This document shows positions 27,558-38,004 of a stretch of DNA of 64,000 nt, in pieces. The notes below the pieces were generated by a model. It ran no database searches and was not told the DNA's origin. It was given only the letters and a program-made list of their open reading frames with translations. Location of the stretch: the NCBI GenBank assembly GCA_007693785.1, contig RECY01000023.1, forward strand, positions 62,001-126,000. The letters run 5' to 3'. Positions within the stretch are counted from its first letter, which is position 1. Each line of letters opens with the position of its first letter. This stretch comes from Phycisphaerales bacterium (GTDB lineage: Bacteria; Planctomycetota; Phycisphaerae; Phycisphaerales; UBA1924). Both the position numbers and the translations under genes were made by a program.

Positions 27558-27620
27558 CCAATTATTTGCCGATCCTACGATATCCGTAGATAGTTGTTGG
27601 TGCCCGGTAAACGCGATACC

Positions 27621-29189
27621 TCACGCCAAGCCGTACATCGGCTTCAGCTTGCCTTCCAAATGGCGCAGCAACGGCTCGGCGCTCAGCGGCTCGCCGGTGA
27701 CGCGTTCGCACAGCTCGCCCGCGCGGTAGCGCTTGCCGTGCTTGTGGACGTTCGTGCGGAGCCAGGTGAGGATCTCGCCGAACTCGCCGCGGGCCATCTG
27801 GGTTTCGATGTCCGGGATCGCCTTGTTCATCATCTCCCAGAGCTGGGCGCAATAAAGGTTCCCGAGCGTGTACGTCGGGAAATAGCCCATGAGCCCGAAC
27901 GACCAGTGGACGTCCTGCAGGCAGCCGCGACGGTCGTCCGGCACCGGCACGCCGAGCATCTTCTCGAACCGCTCGTTCCACGCCCCCGGCAGGTCACGCA
28001 CGCTCAGATCGCCACGGATGAGCGCGCGCTCGATGCCGAAACGCAGCATGACGTGCAGGTTGTACGTCGCCTCGTCCGCCTCCACGCGGATGTAGCTCCG
28101 GCTCACGGTGTTCACCGCGCGGCAGATCGCGTCCGCATCATGGCGCTCCAGCCCGCTGCCCAGCATCGCGTGCGCGTGCGGCGCGAGCCACTGCCAGAAC
28201 GACGCGCTCCGCCCGACAAAGTTCTCCCACATGCGGCTCTGGCTCTCGTGAATCCCCAGCGAGATCGACTCGCCCAGCGGCTCCCCGAAGTGCGACGCCG
28301 GCACGTCCTCGTACTGCCCCGCGAGCTTCGGCAGGCCCTGCTCGTACAGCCCGTGCCCCATCTCGTGCATGGTGCCGAAGAAGGCGTCGGTCCAGCGCTC
28401 CTCGCGGTAGCGCGTCGTCAGGCGCGTGTCGCCCGGCGCGAGCCCCTCGCAGAACGGGTGCGTCGTCGTGTCGAGCCGCCCGCGCTCGAGGTCGAACCCG
28501 CACCGCTCGATCACCATCAGCCCGAACGCGTGCTGACGATCGGCCGGCACCTCCGCCCGCGTTAACGCATCATCCGGCCCGCGCCCGCTGTCGAGCAGCT
28601 CGCTCACCAGAACGCTCAGGCGCTTCTCCAGCGGCGTGAACACCGCCTCCACCTCGTGCGCGGTCATGCCTGGCTCGTACTTATCCAGCAGGGCGTCGTA
28701 CAGTTCCCCGCCCTCGCTAAACCCCAGGCACTCGGCCTTCTGCCGCGCCAGCCCCACCATCCGCGTCAGCGACCCCTCGAATTGCTTGAAATCGCTCTCC
28801 GCCCGCGCCTTCTTCCACACCTGCTGGCTCTCGCTCCCGGCCCGGGCCAGCTCCTGCACGAGCGCGCGGGGGAGGCGGATCGCTTTGTCGTAGTCGCGCC
28901 GCATCTCGCGCAGGTTGGCGGCCGTCGAGGTGCCGGGCGCGTTCAGGTTCGCGTCCGCCTCGCACTCGGCAATCAGCTCGCCCAGTCGCGGATCCGTCGC
29001 GCGGTCGTGCGACAGCCCCGCGAGCAGCGACTGCTGCTCGGCCCGTGCCGCCGCACCGCCATTGGGCATGTACGTTTCCTGATCCCACCCGAGCAGGCGC
29101 GAGACGGAAGCGAGCGTGCCTGCCTCGCGCTGGAGCGCGCGGAGCCGGTCGTACGCTTTGGTGGAAGCGGGCGTGGCGATTTCGGGCAT
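27621..29189 (-). CDS. Carboxypeptidase Taq (M32 family)
   Basis: A cytoplasmic zinc carboxypeptidase of 522 residues that removes C-terminal residues from peptides. The zinc site is HEMGHGLYEQ near residue 267 (HEXXH), with the third ligand Glu in IHESQSRMWEN about 30 residues on, as in M32. LLGWDQETYMPNGG at the start and YFPTYTLGNLYCAQLW near the end are also family stretches. The ATG at 29189 has AGGAG 6 bases upstream, so the longer open frame is not used. Confidence 0.93.
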   Translation of the reverse strand: MPEIATPASTKAYDRLRALQREAGTLASVSRLLGWDQETYMPNGGAAARAEQQSLLAGLSHDRATDPRLGELIAECEADANLNAPGTSTAANLREMRRDYDKAIRLPRALVQELARAGSESQQVWKKARAESDFKQFEGSLTRMVGLARQKAECLGFSEGGELYDALLDKYEPGMTAHEVEAVFTPLEKRLSVLVSELLDSGRGPDDALTRAEVPADRQHAFGLMVIERCGFDLERGRLDTTTHPFCEGLAPGDTRLTTRYREERWTDAFFGTMHEMGHGLYEQGLPKLAGQYEDVPASHFGEPLGESISLGIHESQSRMWENFVGRSASFWQWLAPHAHAMLGSGLERHDADAICRAVNTVSRSYIRVEADEATYNLHVMLRFGIERALIRGDLSVRDLPGAWNERFEKMLGVPVPDDRRGCLQDVHWSFGLMGYFPTYTLGNLYCAQLWEMMNKAIPDIETQMARGEFGEILTWLRTNVHKHGKRYRAGELCERVTGEPLSAEPLLRHLEGKLKPMYGLA

Positions 29190-29308
29190 GGTGACTCCTG
29201 CGTTCAAAACCAGCGGGCGACGGCCCGAATAAGGGTAGGGCTTGAAGAAACGGCCCCCCACCCGATGCCCAAAGCGGCGGCACGTCCCGAGCGGGGCGTC
29301 GCTCGCGA

Positions 29309-30568
29309 TCAATCCCGCAGCGCGTGCTGGAGCGCGATCAGGCTGTACGCGGTGATGAGCACCGGGTCGCCCTCCATCCATCGCTGGTCGACCGGGCGGA
29401 AGCTCCCGTCCTCGTTCTGCAACTCGGCGAGGCGTTCGATGAGGTCACGCCGCCAGGGGCGCGCCTCGGTGCTGCCGTCGGGGTGGCGGATCTCGAGGCG
29501 GTCCTCGCCCAAGGCCGCCAGGGCGTTTGCGAAGGTGACGTAGTAGTAGTACAGCCCGTCGTTGCCGACGCCGGGGTTCTCCGCGAGCGTGTAGTTCTGC
29601 CGGATCCAGCCCAGCGCGGCCTCGACACGCGGGTCGTCGCGTTCGAGCTGCGCGTAGATATAGGTTCGGAACCCGGCGTAGGTCATGGAGCCGTAGGCAC
29701 GCAGGCGGCTGACCCGCTCGCCGTCCGGCGTGATCTCCTCGATCTCGCCCGCCTTGCTCTCGCCGATGCCGAGCTGGTCGCCCGAAGGGCTCGTCGCGTA
29801 GATGAACCCGCCCTGGGTCGAGCCCTCGGCGTAAGGCATGTCGTTGATGTCTTCGTGCATCTGCGTGCGCGCGAGAAAGACCAACGCCCGCTGCACGGCC
29901 GGGTCTTCGCAGTCCACGCCCGCGTCGATGAAGGCGTTGATGAAGAAGTGCAGGTTGCTGCTATCCGGGCGGCTGCTCCCGCCGTAGCCGATCCCGCCGT
30001 AGAACGGGTGCTCCCCGGTCACGCGCCCCGTCTCGGCGTCGGCCCCGCTCCCGACGCCCGCCGCCTCGTGCCATTGGATGCTGCGGAGGAACTCGAGCGC
30101 CGGCTCGATCGCCTCGCTCGCCTCGGGCGTGCCGAGGCGCGCCAGCGCGCTCACGCAGATCGACGTGTTGTAGCTCGCGAGGATCCGGTCGTAGATCCCC
30201 CCGTCCGCCTGGCGGTGCTCGAGGATGAACGACGCGCCGCGACGCACGTGCCCGTCGCGCGCGTCGATCCCCGGTTGCATCAGCATCCCGCGGAGCACCA
30301 GCCCCGTGACGGCCGGCAGGCGCGGCCCGCCGGGTCGTACGCCCCACCCGCCCGTCACCTCGTCCTGCTGCGTCCGCAGGAAGGCGATCGCGCGCTCGGC
30401 GATCCGCTCCCCCTGCGCGCGCACGTCGGCGTCGGTCGCCCGCTCGCTGGTCACCGCCCGCGAGGGACGCTCCGCCTGCGACTGCGCCCAGGCCGCCCCG
30501 GAGCACGCCCCGCCCGCGACCATCGCCACCGAACCGACCCACCACCCCATCCGACGACGAAGACGCAT
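29309..30568 (-). CDS. Exported squalene cyclase / prenyltransferase-repeat protein
   Basis: The 419 residues have a signal peptide (MRLRRRMGWWVGSVAMVAGGACSGAAWAQ, cleaved near 32). The body is an alpha/alpha toroid of repeats such as ERAIAFLRTQQDEVTGGWG, ASFILEHRQADGGIYD, ALGWIRQNYTL and LAELQNEDGSFRP, the prenyltransferase and squalene oxidase repeat pattern. The cyclase DxDD motif is not visible, so catalysis is doubtful; a structural or binding role is possible. AAGGAG lies 7 bases before the ATG. It precedes the carboxypeptidase on the same strand. Confidence 0.78.
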   Translation of the reverse strand: MRLRRRMGWWVGSVAMVAGGACSGAAWAQSQAERPSRAVTSERATDADVRAQGERIAERAIAFLRTQQDEVTGGWGVRPGGPRLPAVTGLVLRGMLMQPGIDARDGHVRRGASFILEHRQADGGIYDRILASYNTSICVSALARLGTPEASEAIEPALEFLRSIQWHEAAGVGSGADAETGRVTGEHPFYGGIGYGGSSRPDSSNLHFFINAFIDAGVDCEDPAVQRALVFLARTQMHEDINDMPYAEGSTQGGFIYATSPSGDQLGIGESKAGEIEEITPDGERVSRLRAYGSMTYAGFRTYIYAQLERDDPRVEAALGWIRQNYTLAENPGVGNDGLYYYYVTFANALAALGEDRLEIRHPDGSTEARPWRRDLIERLAELQNEDGSFRPVDQRWMEGDPVLITAYSLIALQHALRD

Positions 30569-30708
30569 AACCGCACTCCTTGGATCTCGCACCCGCCTGC
30601 GATGCTACAGACACCCCCAGCGAGGCGTTGCCCAGAGGCAGGCTCGCGCCCGTCCGGCGACCCAGGATCGCCCCTGCTCTCGGGTTTTTTGAATGCCGGA
30701 GGGCGGGT

Positions 30709-31452
30709 TCACGCGCCGGTCGCGGCCCGAACCAGCGCCGCCGCGACCACGGCGGCGGTCTCGGTTCGGAGCACGTGCGGGCCGAGCCCCACCGCGGTCG
30801 CCCCGCCCGCGATCGCGAGGGCGCGCTCCTCGTCGGTCCAGCCCCCCTCGGGGCCGACGAGCACGCGGACCGAGCCCCCCGGCTCGCCCGCGAGGGCCTT
30901 CGAGATCGGGGCGCCCCCGGCGTCCGCGATCAGCACCCGTGCCTTGGCGCCGTCCTCGTCGGGAGCCGCGAGGGCTCGGGCGAGCGTCATCCGGCCCCCG
31001 ATCGCCATCAGATAGGCCCGCCCGCACTGCTTGGCGGCCTCTTTCGCGACCCGCCCCATCCGGTCCAGCTTGCCCTCCCGAGGATCGACGACGACCCGAT
31101 CGCTCGCGAGCGGCCGCCACGACGACGCGCCCGCCTGGCTGAGCTGGTCGATCATCCCCTCGAGCCGAGGGCCCTTCGGGGCGGCGGCCACGATCTCGAG
31201 CCACGGACGCACCGGTTCGGCCTGCTCGACCTCGCCGACCGCGAGGCGGAGCCGCCAATCGCCCTTGCCAGCTTTTTCGACCCCCTCGATCCGGGCTGTG
31301 GCGACCCGTCCCCGCCCGTCGAGCAGCCCGACGCTGTCCCCGGCCGCGAGCCGCTTGGACTTGACGGCGTGGTGCGCCTCCTCGCCCCCCACCTCAATCA
31401 AGAGGCCGGGGGTGAGGTCGAAGGTCTCGTCGAGGATGCGGTGCGAGGACAT
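30709..31452 (-). CDS. rsmE: 16S rRNA m3U1498 methyltransferase RsmE
   Basis: Methylates N3 of U1498 in 16S rRNA. The 247 residues have an N-terminal PUA-like domain (EEAHHAVKSKRLAAGDSVGLLDGRG) and a SPOUT knot with VRVLVGPEGGWTDEERALA and LGPHVLRTETAAVVA. Both SPOUT motifs are intact. The ATG at 31452 has GGAG 8 bases upstream. The frame remains open for another 1.5 kb upstream, but that is antisense to the next gene. Confidence 0.93.
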   Translation of the reverse strand: MSSHRILDETFDLTPGLLIEVGGEEAHHAVKSKRLAAGDSVGLLDGRGRVATARIEGVEKAGKGDWRLRLAVGEVEQAEPVRPWLEIVAAAPKGPRLEGMIDQLSQAGASSWRPLASDRVVVDPREGKLDRMGRVAKEAAKQCGRAYLMAIGGRMTLARALAAPDEDGAKARVLIADAGGAPISKALAGEPGGSVRVLVGPEGGWTDEERALAIAGGATAVGLGPHVLRTETAAVVAAALVRAATGA

Positions 31453-31701
31453 GGGAACTCCGGGAGCAGGCACGAGGCATTGGTCACTAGGCACTAGGGG
31501 GGAGGGAGGGGCGAGGGGGGGGGGTTGCTTCGGGTGTCTCTTGGGCGTGGTCGCCGTTGGTGGGGTGTCGCCGGGCCGAGATACGCGCCCGCCGGATCTC
31601 ATGCCGAACGCCTCGTGCCTGCCCTCGTGCCTTCTGCCCCAAGTCCGGAAACTGCTTGAGTTCCGGGGGCTTAGGGCCGATGATCGAGGCGGAAGCTTTT
31701 T

Positions 31702-32871
31702 ATGCCAGACGCGAAGACGAGCCCGCAGGATACTCCGGACCTGGACGCCCAGATCGAGGCGTTGCTGGCCGACATGGCGTCGGCGTGCGATCGCGTGGCC
31801 CAGCAGCTCGAAGACCGCCCGCCCCCGGAGGGCGCAGGGAAGGCCGGTGGAGCGGTTGATGACCGCGGGCAGCGGGTCCCGCCGACGCCCGCGAGCGAGC
31901 CCGGGGCGGCCGAGGCGACGGGCACGGACGATGCCGACGACGCGGCACCCGAAACGGACGCGGACGCGAGCACGGACCCGGAAGAAGAAGAAGCGCACGC
32001 GGACGCCTCCGAGTTCGACCTCGGCCCAGAGCCGAGCGCGGGGGGCGAGAGCGATGAGGCGGCTGAGACGGCTCAGGCGGTCGCGCTGGACGCGCAGGTC
32101 GGGGATCTGATCGACGCGGCTTCGGGGGTGGAAACGCCGGAGTCGGCGGGCGACGCTCCTGTGGACGGTGCGTCGGCTGCGCCTGAGAGCGAGAGCCTGG
32201 ACGCGGCCGAGCAGCTCGGGGACCTGGACGCCGAGCTGGCGGCGCTCGCGGGCGAGATGATGGCCGAGAGCGAGCCTTTCGAGGCATCGTCCGAACCCGT
32301 GGCCCCGACGCCCGACGACACGACGCCCGCCACGGGCGATCCGGACCCGGATACCGAGACCAGCGAGGACGTGAACGCCGGGATGGTGGGCGAAGCGCGC
32401 GGTGGGCCGTCGCCCGCGGCCGCCGGGACCGCCGGGGGCGTGGGTTCGGCGTCGGGTTCGGCGCCTCGCGCTCGCGGGTCTCGTCCGTCGTTGCCGGCCC
32501 GTCCGGCGACAGCGCCGGGGAGCAAGCCGTGGGTCGTGGCTTGGGCCTACGCGAAGGTGTACGTGCCTTGGCTGGGCTCGGTCGTGTTCGCGCAGGCGAT
32601 GCGTCTGTTCATCTGGGCGATGCCGCGTCTGGGCGACCTGGCGGAGCGGAGCAACAAGCCGATCGAGGGCAAGTCGCGGATCGTGCGTCAGAGCGTGGGC
32701 TGGTTCGCGGTGACGACGGCGTTTTACGCGCTGCTGGCGTGGGTGTTCGTGCTGTTCATCCGCGAACCCCCGCAGCCGACCGCCCCGCGGACGCCGGCGG
32801 TCGAGGTGCGCGACCCGAACGCGCCGGTGCCGGTGCGCCCGACGCCGAGCGCCGAGACCCCGCCGCGGTGA
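31702..32871 (+). CDS. Acidic protein with two membrane helices, unknown function
   Basis: A protein of 389 residues. The first 255 or so are very acidic and low complexity (Asp, Glu, Ala, Pro), with short helical pieces such as DAQIEALLADMASACDRVAQQLED and LGDLDAELAALAGEMMAE. Two hydrophobic helices follow: WAYAKVYVPWLGSVVFAQAM near 270-290 and WFAVTTAFYALLAWVFVLFI near 335-355. The tail is Pro-rich. Nothing in it identifies a function. The 249 bases before it contain a run of G and no convincing promoter. Confidence 0.7.
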   Translation: MPDAKTSPQDTPDLDAQIEALLADMASACDRVAQQLEDRPPPEGAGKAGGAVDDRGQRVPPTPASEPGAAEATGTDDADDAAPETDADASTDPEEEEAHADASEFDLGPEPSAGGESDEAAETAQAVALDAQVGDLIDAASGVETPESAGDAPVDGASAAPESESLDAAEQLGDLDAELAALAGEMMAESEPFEASSEPVAPTPDDTTPATGDPDPDTETSEDVNAGMVGEARGGPSPAAAGTAGGVGSASGSAPRARGSRPSLPARPATAPGSKPWVVAWAYAKVYVPWLGSVVFAQAMRLFIWAMPRLGDLAERSNKPIEGKSRIVRQSVGWFAVTTAFYALLAWVFVLFIREPPQPTAPRTPAVEVRDPNAPVPVRPTPSAETPPR

Positions 32872-33085
32872 GCCTGTCGGACCGAGCGAAATCCGGTGCC
32901 ATGGAAACGCGCAGCCCGTCCGCGGGCGAAGCTTTTCCATGACGGGCGTTGGACGGCACCGAACGCCTCAGCGTGCGAACAAAGAACGAGAACGAAGAGG
33001 TGAGATCCGGAAAAGCTGCGCCGCGGCGGCTTCGCGTTTCCGGGGCACCGAGGGCGAGGAAGCGAGGTAGGCGGCGTCGCGGCGT

Positions 33086-34498
<1,413 letters not shown>

Positions 34499-34645
34499 TG
34501 CGCCGAACCTCCGAGAGCGTGCGGATCCGAAAACGGGCGGGATCCTACGCCCATAGGCGGCAGCCCCTCAGCGGCCCGGCGCAAGGACGGGCCGCTGGGG
34601 GCGGTCAAACCACGCTCCGGCGAGGATTGTTTTGGTGGACTCGGG

Positions 34646-35056
34646 CTATTCGCGTCGTCGGACGTCGAGAAGCGGGAAGGCCGGGAGGGCGAGCGGGCGG
34701 AGCGCCAGGGCGAGCAGGGCCAGTTCGTCGTCGTCGCCGGCGACGCGGTTCAGGTTGATCTTGGCGCAGGCGGTGCAGCGGTGGACGATCGCCCATTCGC
34801 CGTCGTCGCGCGCCGCGACGGCGACGGGCTCCATCGGTGATCGGCAGACCGCCGCCCGGTCCCCCGGGTGCTCGTCAACGTGGCGGGACCAGAGGCAACG
34901 CGGGCAATGGTTGCGGTGCTTGGTTCCGAAGCTGGTGCCGGAGACGGGGGCGCGGCAGTGGACACATGTGAAATCATTGCGCTCGTGTCGGCGCCCGGGG
35001 CGCCGGCGCGGGGTGTGCGAGAGATCCCCGTCGGGATCGCGGAACGTGTGAGCCAT
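34646..35056 (-). CDS. RNHCP-domain zinc-ribbon protein
   Basis: A 136-residue protein with the RNHCP domain of unknown function. A CxxC pair (FTCVHCRAPV) is followed by RNHCPRCLWSRHVDEHPGDR, then ICRSPM-like and HRCTACAKINLNRVAGDDDE. The three Cys pairs suggest two zinc sites and nucleic-acid or ribosome binding, but this is inference. The structured region at 35166-35277 lies directly upstream on the same strand. Confidence 0.8.
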   Translation of the reverse strand: MAHTFRDPDGDLSHTPRRRPGRRHERNDFTCVHCRAPVSGTSFGTKHRNHCPRCLWSRHVDEHPGDRAAVCRSPMEPVAVAARDDGEWAIVHRCTACAKINLNRVAGDDDELALLALALRPLALPAFPLLDVRRRE

Positions 35057-35378
35057 GGGTGTGGAGCCTGACCAAGGGCAGCGGGGTGGCCGCGAGCGGC
35101 GCGGGGCTGCCGACCGGGAACGGAACGAGCCCAGTTCTGGAGCACCCCCGTGCGCGCAGCGTGCGCACTGCCTGCGGACGCCCGCTGGGAAGGTGCGGGC
35201 GGCTCAGGCCGAGCCCAAACCTCGCGTGCGCGGCACGCGGGCGGGCGACAGGGGTTGGTCAGGCAGTGGCCGGCATCCGCTGAATGATAGCGCACGCCGG
35301 CAGGCGGAAAAGGAGCGAGGCAGGGGCAGGAGGAGACCGAGCCCGCTGCGGCGTGGCGGCCGGGGAACGCGGCGACCC
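35057..35378. other. Gene-free stretch between the RNHCP gene and hpf
   Basis: About 320 bases with no supported gene. It holds the upstream region of the RNHCP gene and the end of the hpf transcript. Apart from the folded block at 35166-35277 and a short GTGCGC hairpin near 35149-35167, I see no terminator with a T-run and no tRNA. Confidence 0.5.
35166..35277 (-). ncRNA. Candidate structured RNA or leader upstream of the RNHCP gene
   Basis: CACTGCCTG (35166-35174) and CAGGCAGTG (35260-35268) form a perfect 9-bp closing helix. They enclose three perfect hairpins: 35179-35185 with 35195-35201 (7 bp), 35201-35205 with 35211-35215 (5 bp) and 35223-35229 with 35233-35239 (7 bp). A minus-strand TATCAT at 35284-35289 would start RNA near 35277. 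GC-rich DNA pairs easily, so this may be chance. Confidence 0.35.
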
Positions 35379-35717
35379 TCAGAAAGCGTCGGCCTTCTCG
35401 AAGCGGGTGGTGAGGATGCGGCGGAGCTTGCCGGCCGCGTCGCTGATCGCCTTGTACATGTCTTCGTCTTTCGCCTCAACGACGAGCGGGTCCATCCCCC
35501 GCGGGCGGGCCTCGAACATCACCCGCTTGTCGTCCGGCCCGCTCTTGCCGGCGTTCTCGTCCGACAGGTGCACCTCCACCCGCGTCAAACGATCGGCAAA
35601 CCGCCCGATCGCGGCCTCGAGCTCCTGCTCGATGTGCGCGTTGATGGCGTCGGTCTTGTCCATGTTCCGGTAATTGATTTCGATCTGCACAAACATCTCC
35701 CTGTGTTGGATCGGCAT
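35379..35717 (-). CDS. hpf: Ribosome hibernation promoting factor, short form
   Basis: A 112-residue protein of the HPF/RaiA family that binds the 30S subunit and keeps ribosomes inactive. The signature is VQIEINYRNMDKTDAINAHIEQELEAAIGRF, then VEVHLSD and VVEAKDEDMYKAISDAAGKLRRIL. It is the short form without the dimerising C-terminal domain. The start is either MPIQHRE (35717) or MFVQIEI (35696); the second has GGGAG only just before it. It lies 50 bases after thiC on the same strand, so the TPP riboswitch may also influence it. Confidence 0.88.
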   Translation of the reverse strand: MPIQHREMFVQIEINYRNMDKTDAINAHIEQELEAAIGRFADRLTRVEVHLSDENAGKSGPDDKRVMFEARPRGMDPLVVEAKDEDMYKAISDAAGKLRRILTTRFEKADAF

Positions 35718-35767
35718 CGATTCGGTGCGCGTCTGCAGGTTACGAACCCGGCTCGTGTGGGGTTCAT

Positions 35768-37777
35768 TCAGATCAACCGATCGTCCTTCGCGATCCCGTG
35801 GGCTGGGAGGGTGTTGACCTGAACGAGTTGGGTGCCTTGGAGCTGCTGGGCTTGGTCGGCGTCGACGTAGTCGCTGTGGCAGGCGGCTTTGCCCTGGTCG
35901 TCGGCCGGGACGGTTTTCTTGGTCTTGCTGGCGAGCTTGTGGATCTCTTCGGGCTTGAGGTAGCCGCGTTGTTCGAGGATGCGTTGCTGCTCTTCGGTGA
36001 GGGCGGCGCTCTTGACGGGGGCGCCCATCTTGCCGCCGGCGCCGACGCGTTCGAAGCCGTCGGCCTTGCCGCTGGCGAACTCCTGGATCTCCTTGCTGAT
36101 GCGGACCGAGCACCAGTCGTGCCCGCACATGGCGCAGAAATCCGTATCGACGTCGAGGTCCTCGTCGTGGAAGGCGCGGGCGGTGTCGGTGTCGAAGGCG
36201 AGCTCGAGGTGCTTTTCCCAGTTCAGCGCGGCCCGGGCGCGGGTGAGGTCGTCGTCCCACGCGCGGGAGCCGGGGATGCCGAGGGCGACGTCGGCGGCGT
36301 GGGCGGCGATCTTGTAGGCGACGCAGCCTTGCTTGACATCCTCGCGCTTGGGCAGGCCGAGGTGTTCTTTGGGGGTGACGTAGCAGAGCATGCTGGCGCC
36401 GTGGTAGGCGGCGTTGGTCGCGCCGATGGCGCTGGTGATGTGGTCGTAGCCGGGGAAGGTGTCGGTGACGAGCGGGCCGAGGACGTAGAAGGGTGCGCCG
36501 TGGCAGAGTCGGCGTTGGAGCTTCATGTTGAACTCGATCTGATCGAGCGGGACGTGCCCGGGGCCTTCGACCATGACCTGGACGCCGTGGCGCCAGGCGC
36601 GCTCGGTGAGCTCGCCGATGGTTTCGAGTTCGGCGAGCTGCGCGTCGTCGGTGGCGTCGGCGAGCCCGCCGGGGCGGAGGCCGTCGCCGATGGAGAAGGT
36701 GATGTCGTAGCGGCGCATGAGTTGGCAGATGTCATCCCACATGTCGTACATGAGGTTGTCGCGGTTGTGGGTGAGCATCCACTTGGCGAGGAGGCTGCCG
36801 CCGCGGGAGACGATGCCGATGAGGCGGCTCTTGACGTACTTCAGGTGGGCGCGGCGCACGCCGGCGTGGATCGTGAAGTAGTCCACGCCCTGCTCGGCCT
36901 GCTTGAGCAGGGTTTCCATGACGGTCGCCTCGTCGAGGTCTTCGAGGCGTTTGCCGATGATCATGGAGTAGATCGGGACGGTGCCGATGGGGGCGGTGGA
37001 GTGCTGGCAGAAGGCCTCGCGGCAGGCGTCGAGATCGCCGCCGGTGGAGAGGTCCATGATGGTGTCCGCGCCCCAGCGGATGGCCCAGTCGAGCTTTTCG
37101 AGCTCTTCGTCGGTGCCGCTGGAGACGGGGCTCGCGCCCATGTTGGCGTTGATCTTGGTCTTGCTGGCGCGCCCGATGCACATGGGGTCGAGCTTGTGGG
37201 CGAGGTGGCGTTTGTTGGCGGGGATGACCATGCGCCCGGCCGCGATCTCGTCGCGGACCTGCTCGGGCGACAGGTGGGGCTCGCGCTCGGCGACGCGGCG
37301 CATCTCCGATGTGATGATGCCGAGGCGGGCGGACTCGAGCTGTGTGATGGGCTCGAAGGCTTCGGGGTAGGTGACGCGCCGGGTGAGGCCGCGGGCGTCG
37401 GTGAAAGTCGCCTGACGCTTGCCGGGGATGCAGCAGGCGTCGTCTTCGCGCCCGTTCGCGTGCGCGTCGGGCGTGTCATTCGCGGGAAGCGTCGCGACGC
37501 TCCAGCCGTCGGGGAGGAAGTCCCACGCGGTGTATGGGGAGGGGGCGGGCGTGCCTGGGGTGTCGGGGCTGGAGTATGTGAGGGGGCCGCCGAGGTCGGG
37601 GCGGTTGGCGAAGGAGCCGGGGGTGGTGGCTTCGGGCGTATTGCCGGGGTCACCCGCGCCGCGTGTCGGGGCGGCGAATCGCTCGGTGGGCGTGCTCGCG
37701 CCGGGGTTGGCGGCGAGGGCGTAGACCTTGTGCTGGTGGGCGTCAGTGGTGTTGGTGCTGGACGGTGTGCTGGTCAT
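35768..37777 (-). CDS. thiC: Phosphomethylpyrimidine synthase ThiC
   Basis: A radical-SAM enzyme converting aminoimidazole ribotide to HMP phosphate in thiamine synthesis. The 669 residues contain RASKTKINANMGASPVSSG, the TIM barrel with VDYFTIHAGVR and MVEGPGHVPLDQI, and the Fe-S motif FCAMCGHDWCSVRISKEI near the C terminus (CX2CX4C, with the SAM-binding cluster). The first 100 residues are a variable Pro/Thr-rich lead. Start ATG 37777 has GGAG 9 bases upstream. A TPP riboswitch precedes it. Confidence 0.96.
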   Translation of the reverse strand: MTSTPSSTNTTDAHQHKVYALAANPGASTPTERFAAPTRGAGDPGNTPEATTPGSFANRPDLGGPLTYSSPDTPGTPAPSPYTAWDFLPDGWSVATLPANDTPDAHANGREDDACCIPGKRQATFTDARGLTRRVTYPEAFEPITQLESARLGIITSEMRRVAEREPHLSPEQVRDEIAAGRMVIPANKRHLAHKLDPMCIGRASKTKINANMGASPVSSGTDEELEKLDWAIRWGADTIMDLSTGGDLDACREAFCQHSTAPIGTVPIYSMIIGKRLEDLDEATVMETLLKQAEQGVDYFTIHAGVRRAHLKYVKSRLIGIVSRGGSLLAKWMLTHNRDNLMYDMWDDICQLMRRYDITFSIGDGLRPGGLADATDDAQLAELETIGELTERAWRHGVQVMVEGPGHVPLDQIEFNMKLQRRLCHGAPFYVLGPLVTDTFPGYDHITSAIGATNAAYHGASMLCYVTPKEHLGLPKREDVKQGCVAYKIAAHAADVALGIPGSRAWDDDLTRARAALNWEKHLELAFDTDTARAFHDEDLDVDTDFCAMCGHDWCSVRISKEIQEFASGKADGFERVGAGGKMGAPVKSAALTEEQQRILEQRGYLKPEEIHKLASKTKKTVPADDQGKAACHSDYVDADQAQQLQGTQLVQVNTLPAHGIAKDDRLI

Positions 37778-37876
37778 GTGGCGTGCTCCGTGTGTGCCGC
37801 TGCGTGCGGTTGACGGGCTCGCCGACGAAAGTCCGTGACGGGCGGGTGGTGGGCGAAGAGAACGCCGGCGCACTCG

Positions 37877-37950
37877 CTCGTTCGCGTTCCCTCCGCCGGT
37901 GCGAACCGGTTCAGGTTCAACGGGTGCGTCTCAGCCGCACGGCTCACGAG
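37877..37950 (-). promoter_or_regulatory. TPP riboswitch of thiC
   Basis: On the minus strand, GCGGCTGAGACGC is followed by CCCGTTGAACCTGAACCGG and later GGCGGAGGGAACG, the conserved blocks of the thiamine pyrophosphate aptamer in the right order. The closing helix pairs 37946-37950 with 37877-37881. About 100 bases separate it from the thiC ATG and can form GC-rich hairpins. No T-run is obvious, so control of translation start is likelier than termination. Confidence 0.93.
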
Positions 37951-38004
37951 TGGCCGGCGGCGCCCCGAGCGAACTGTGGAATGGTAGCGTCGCGAGCGAG
38001 GCGA

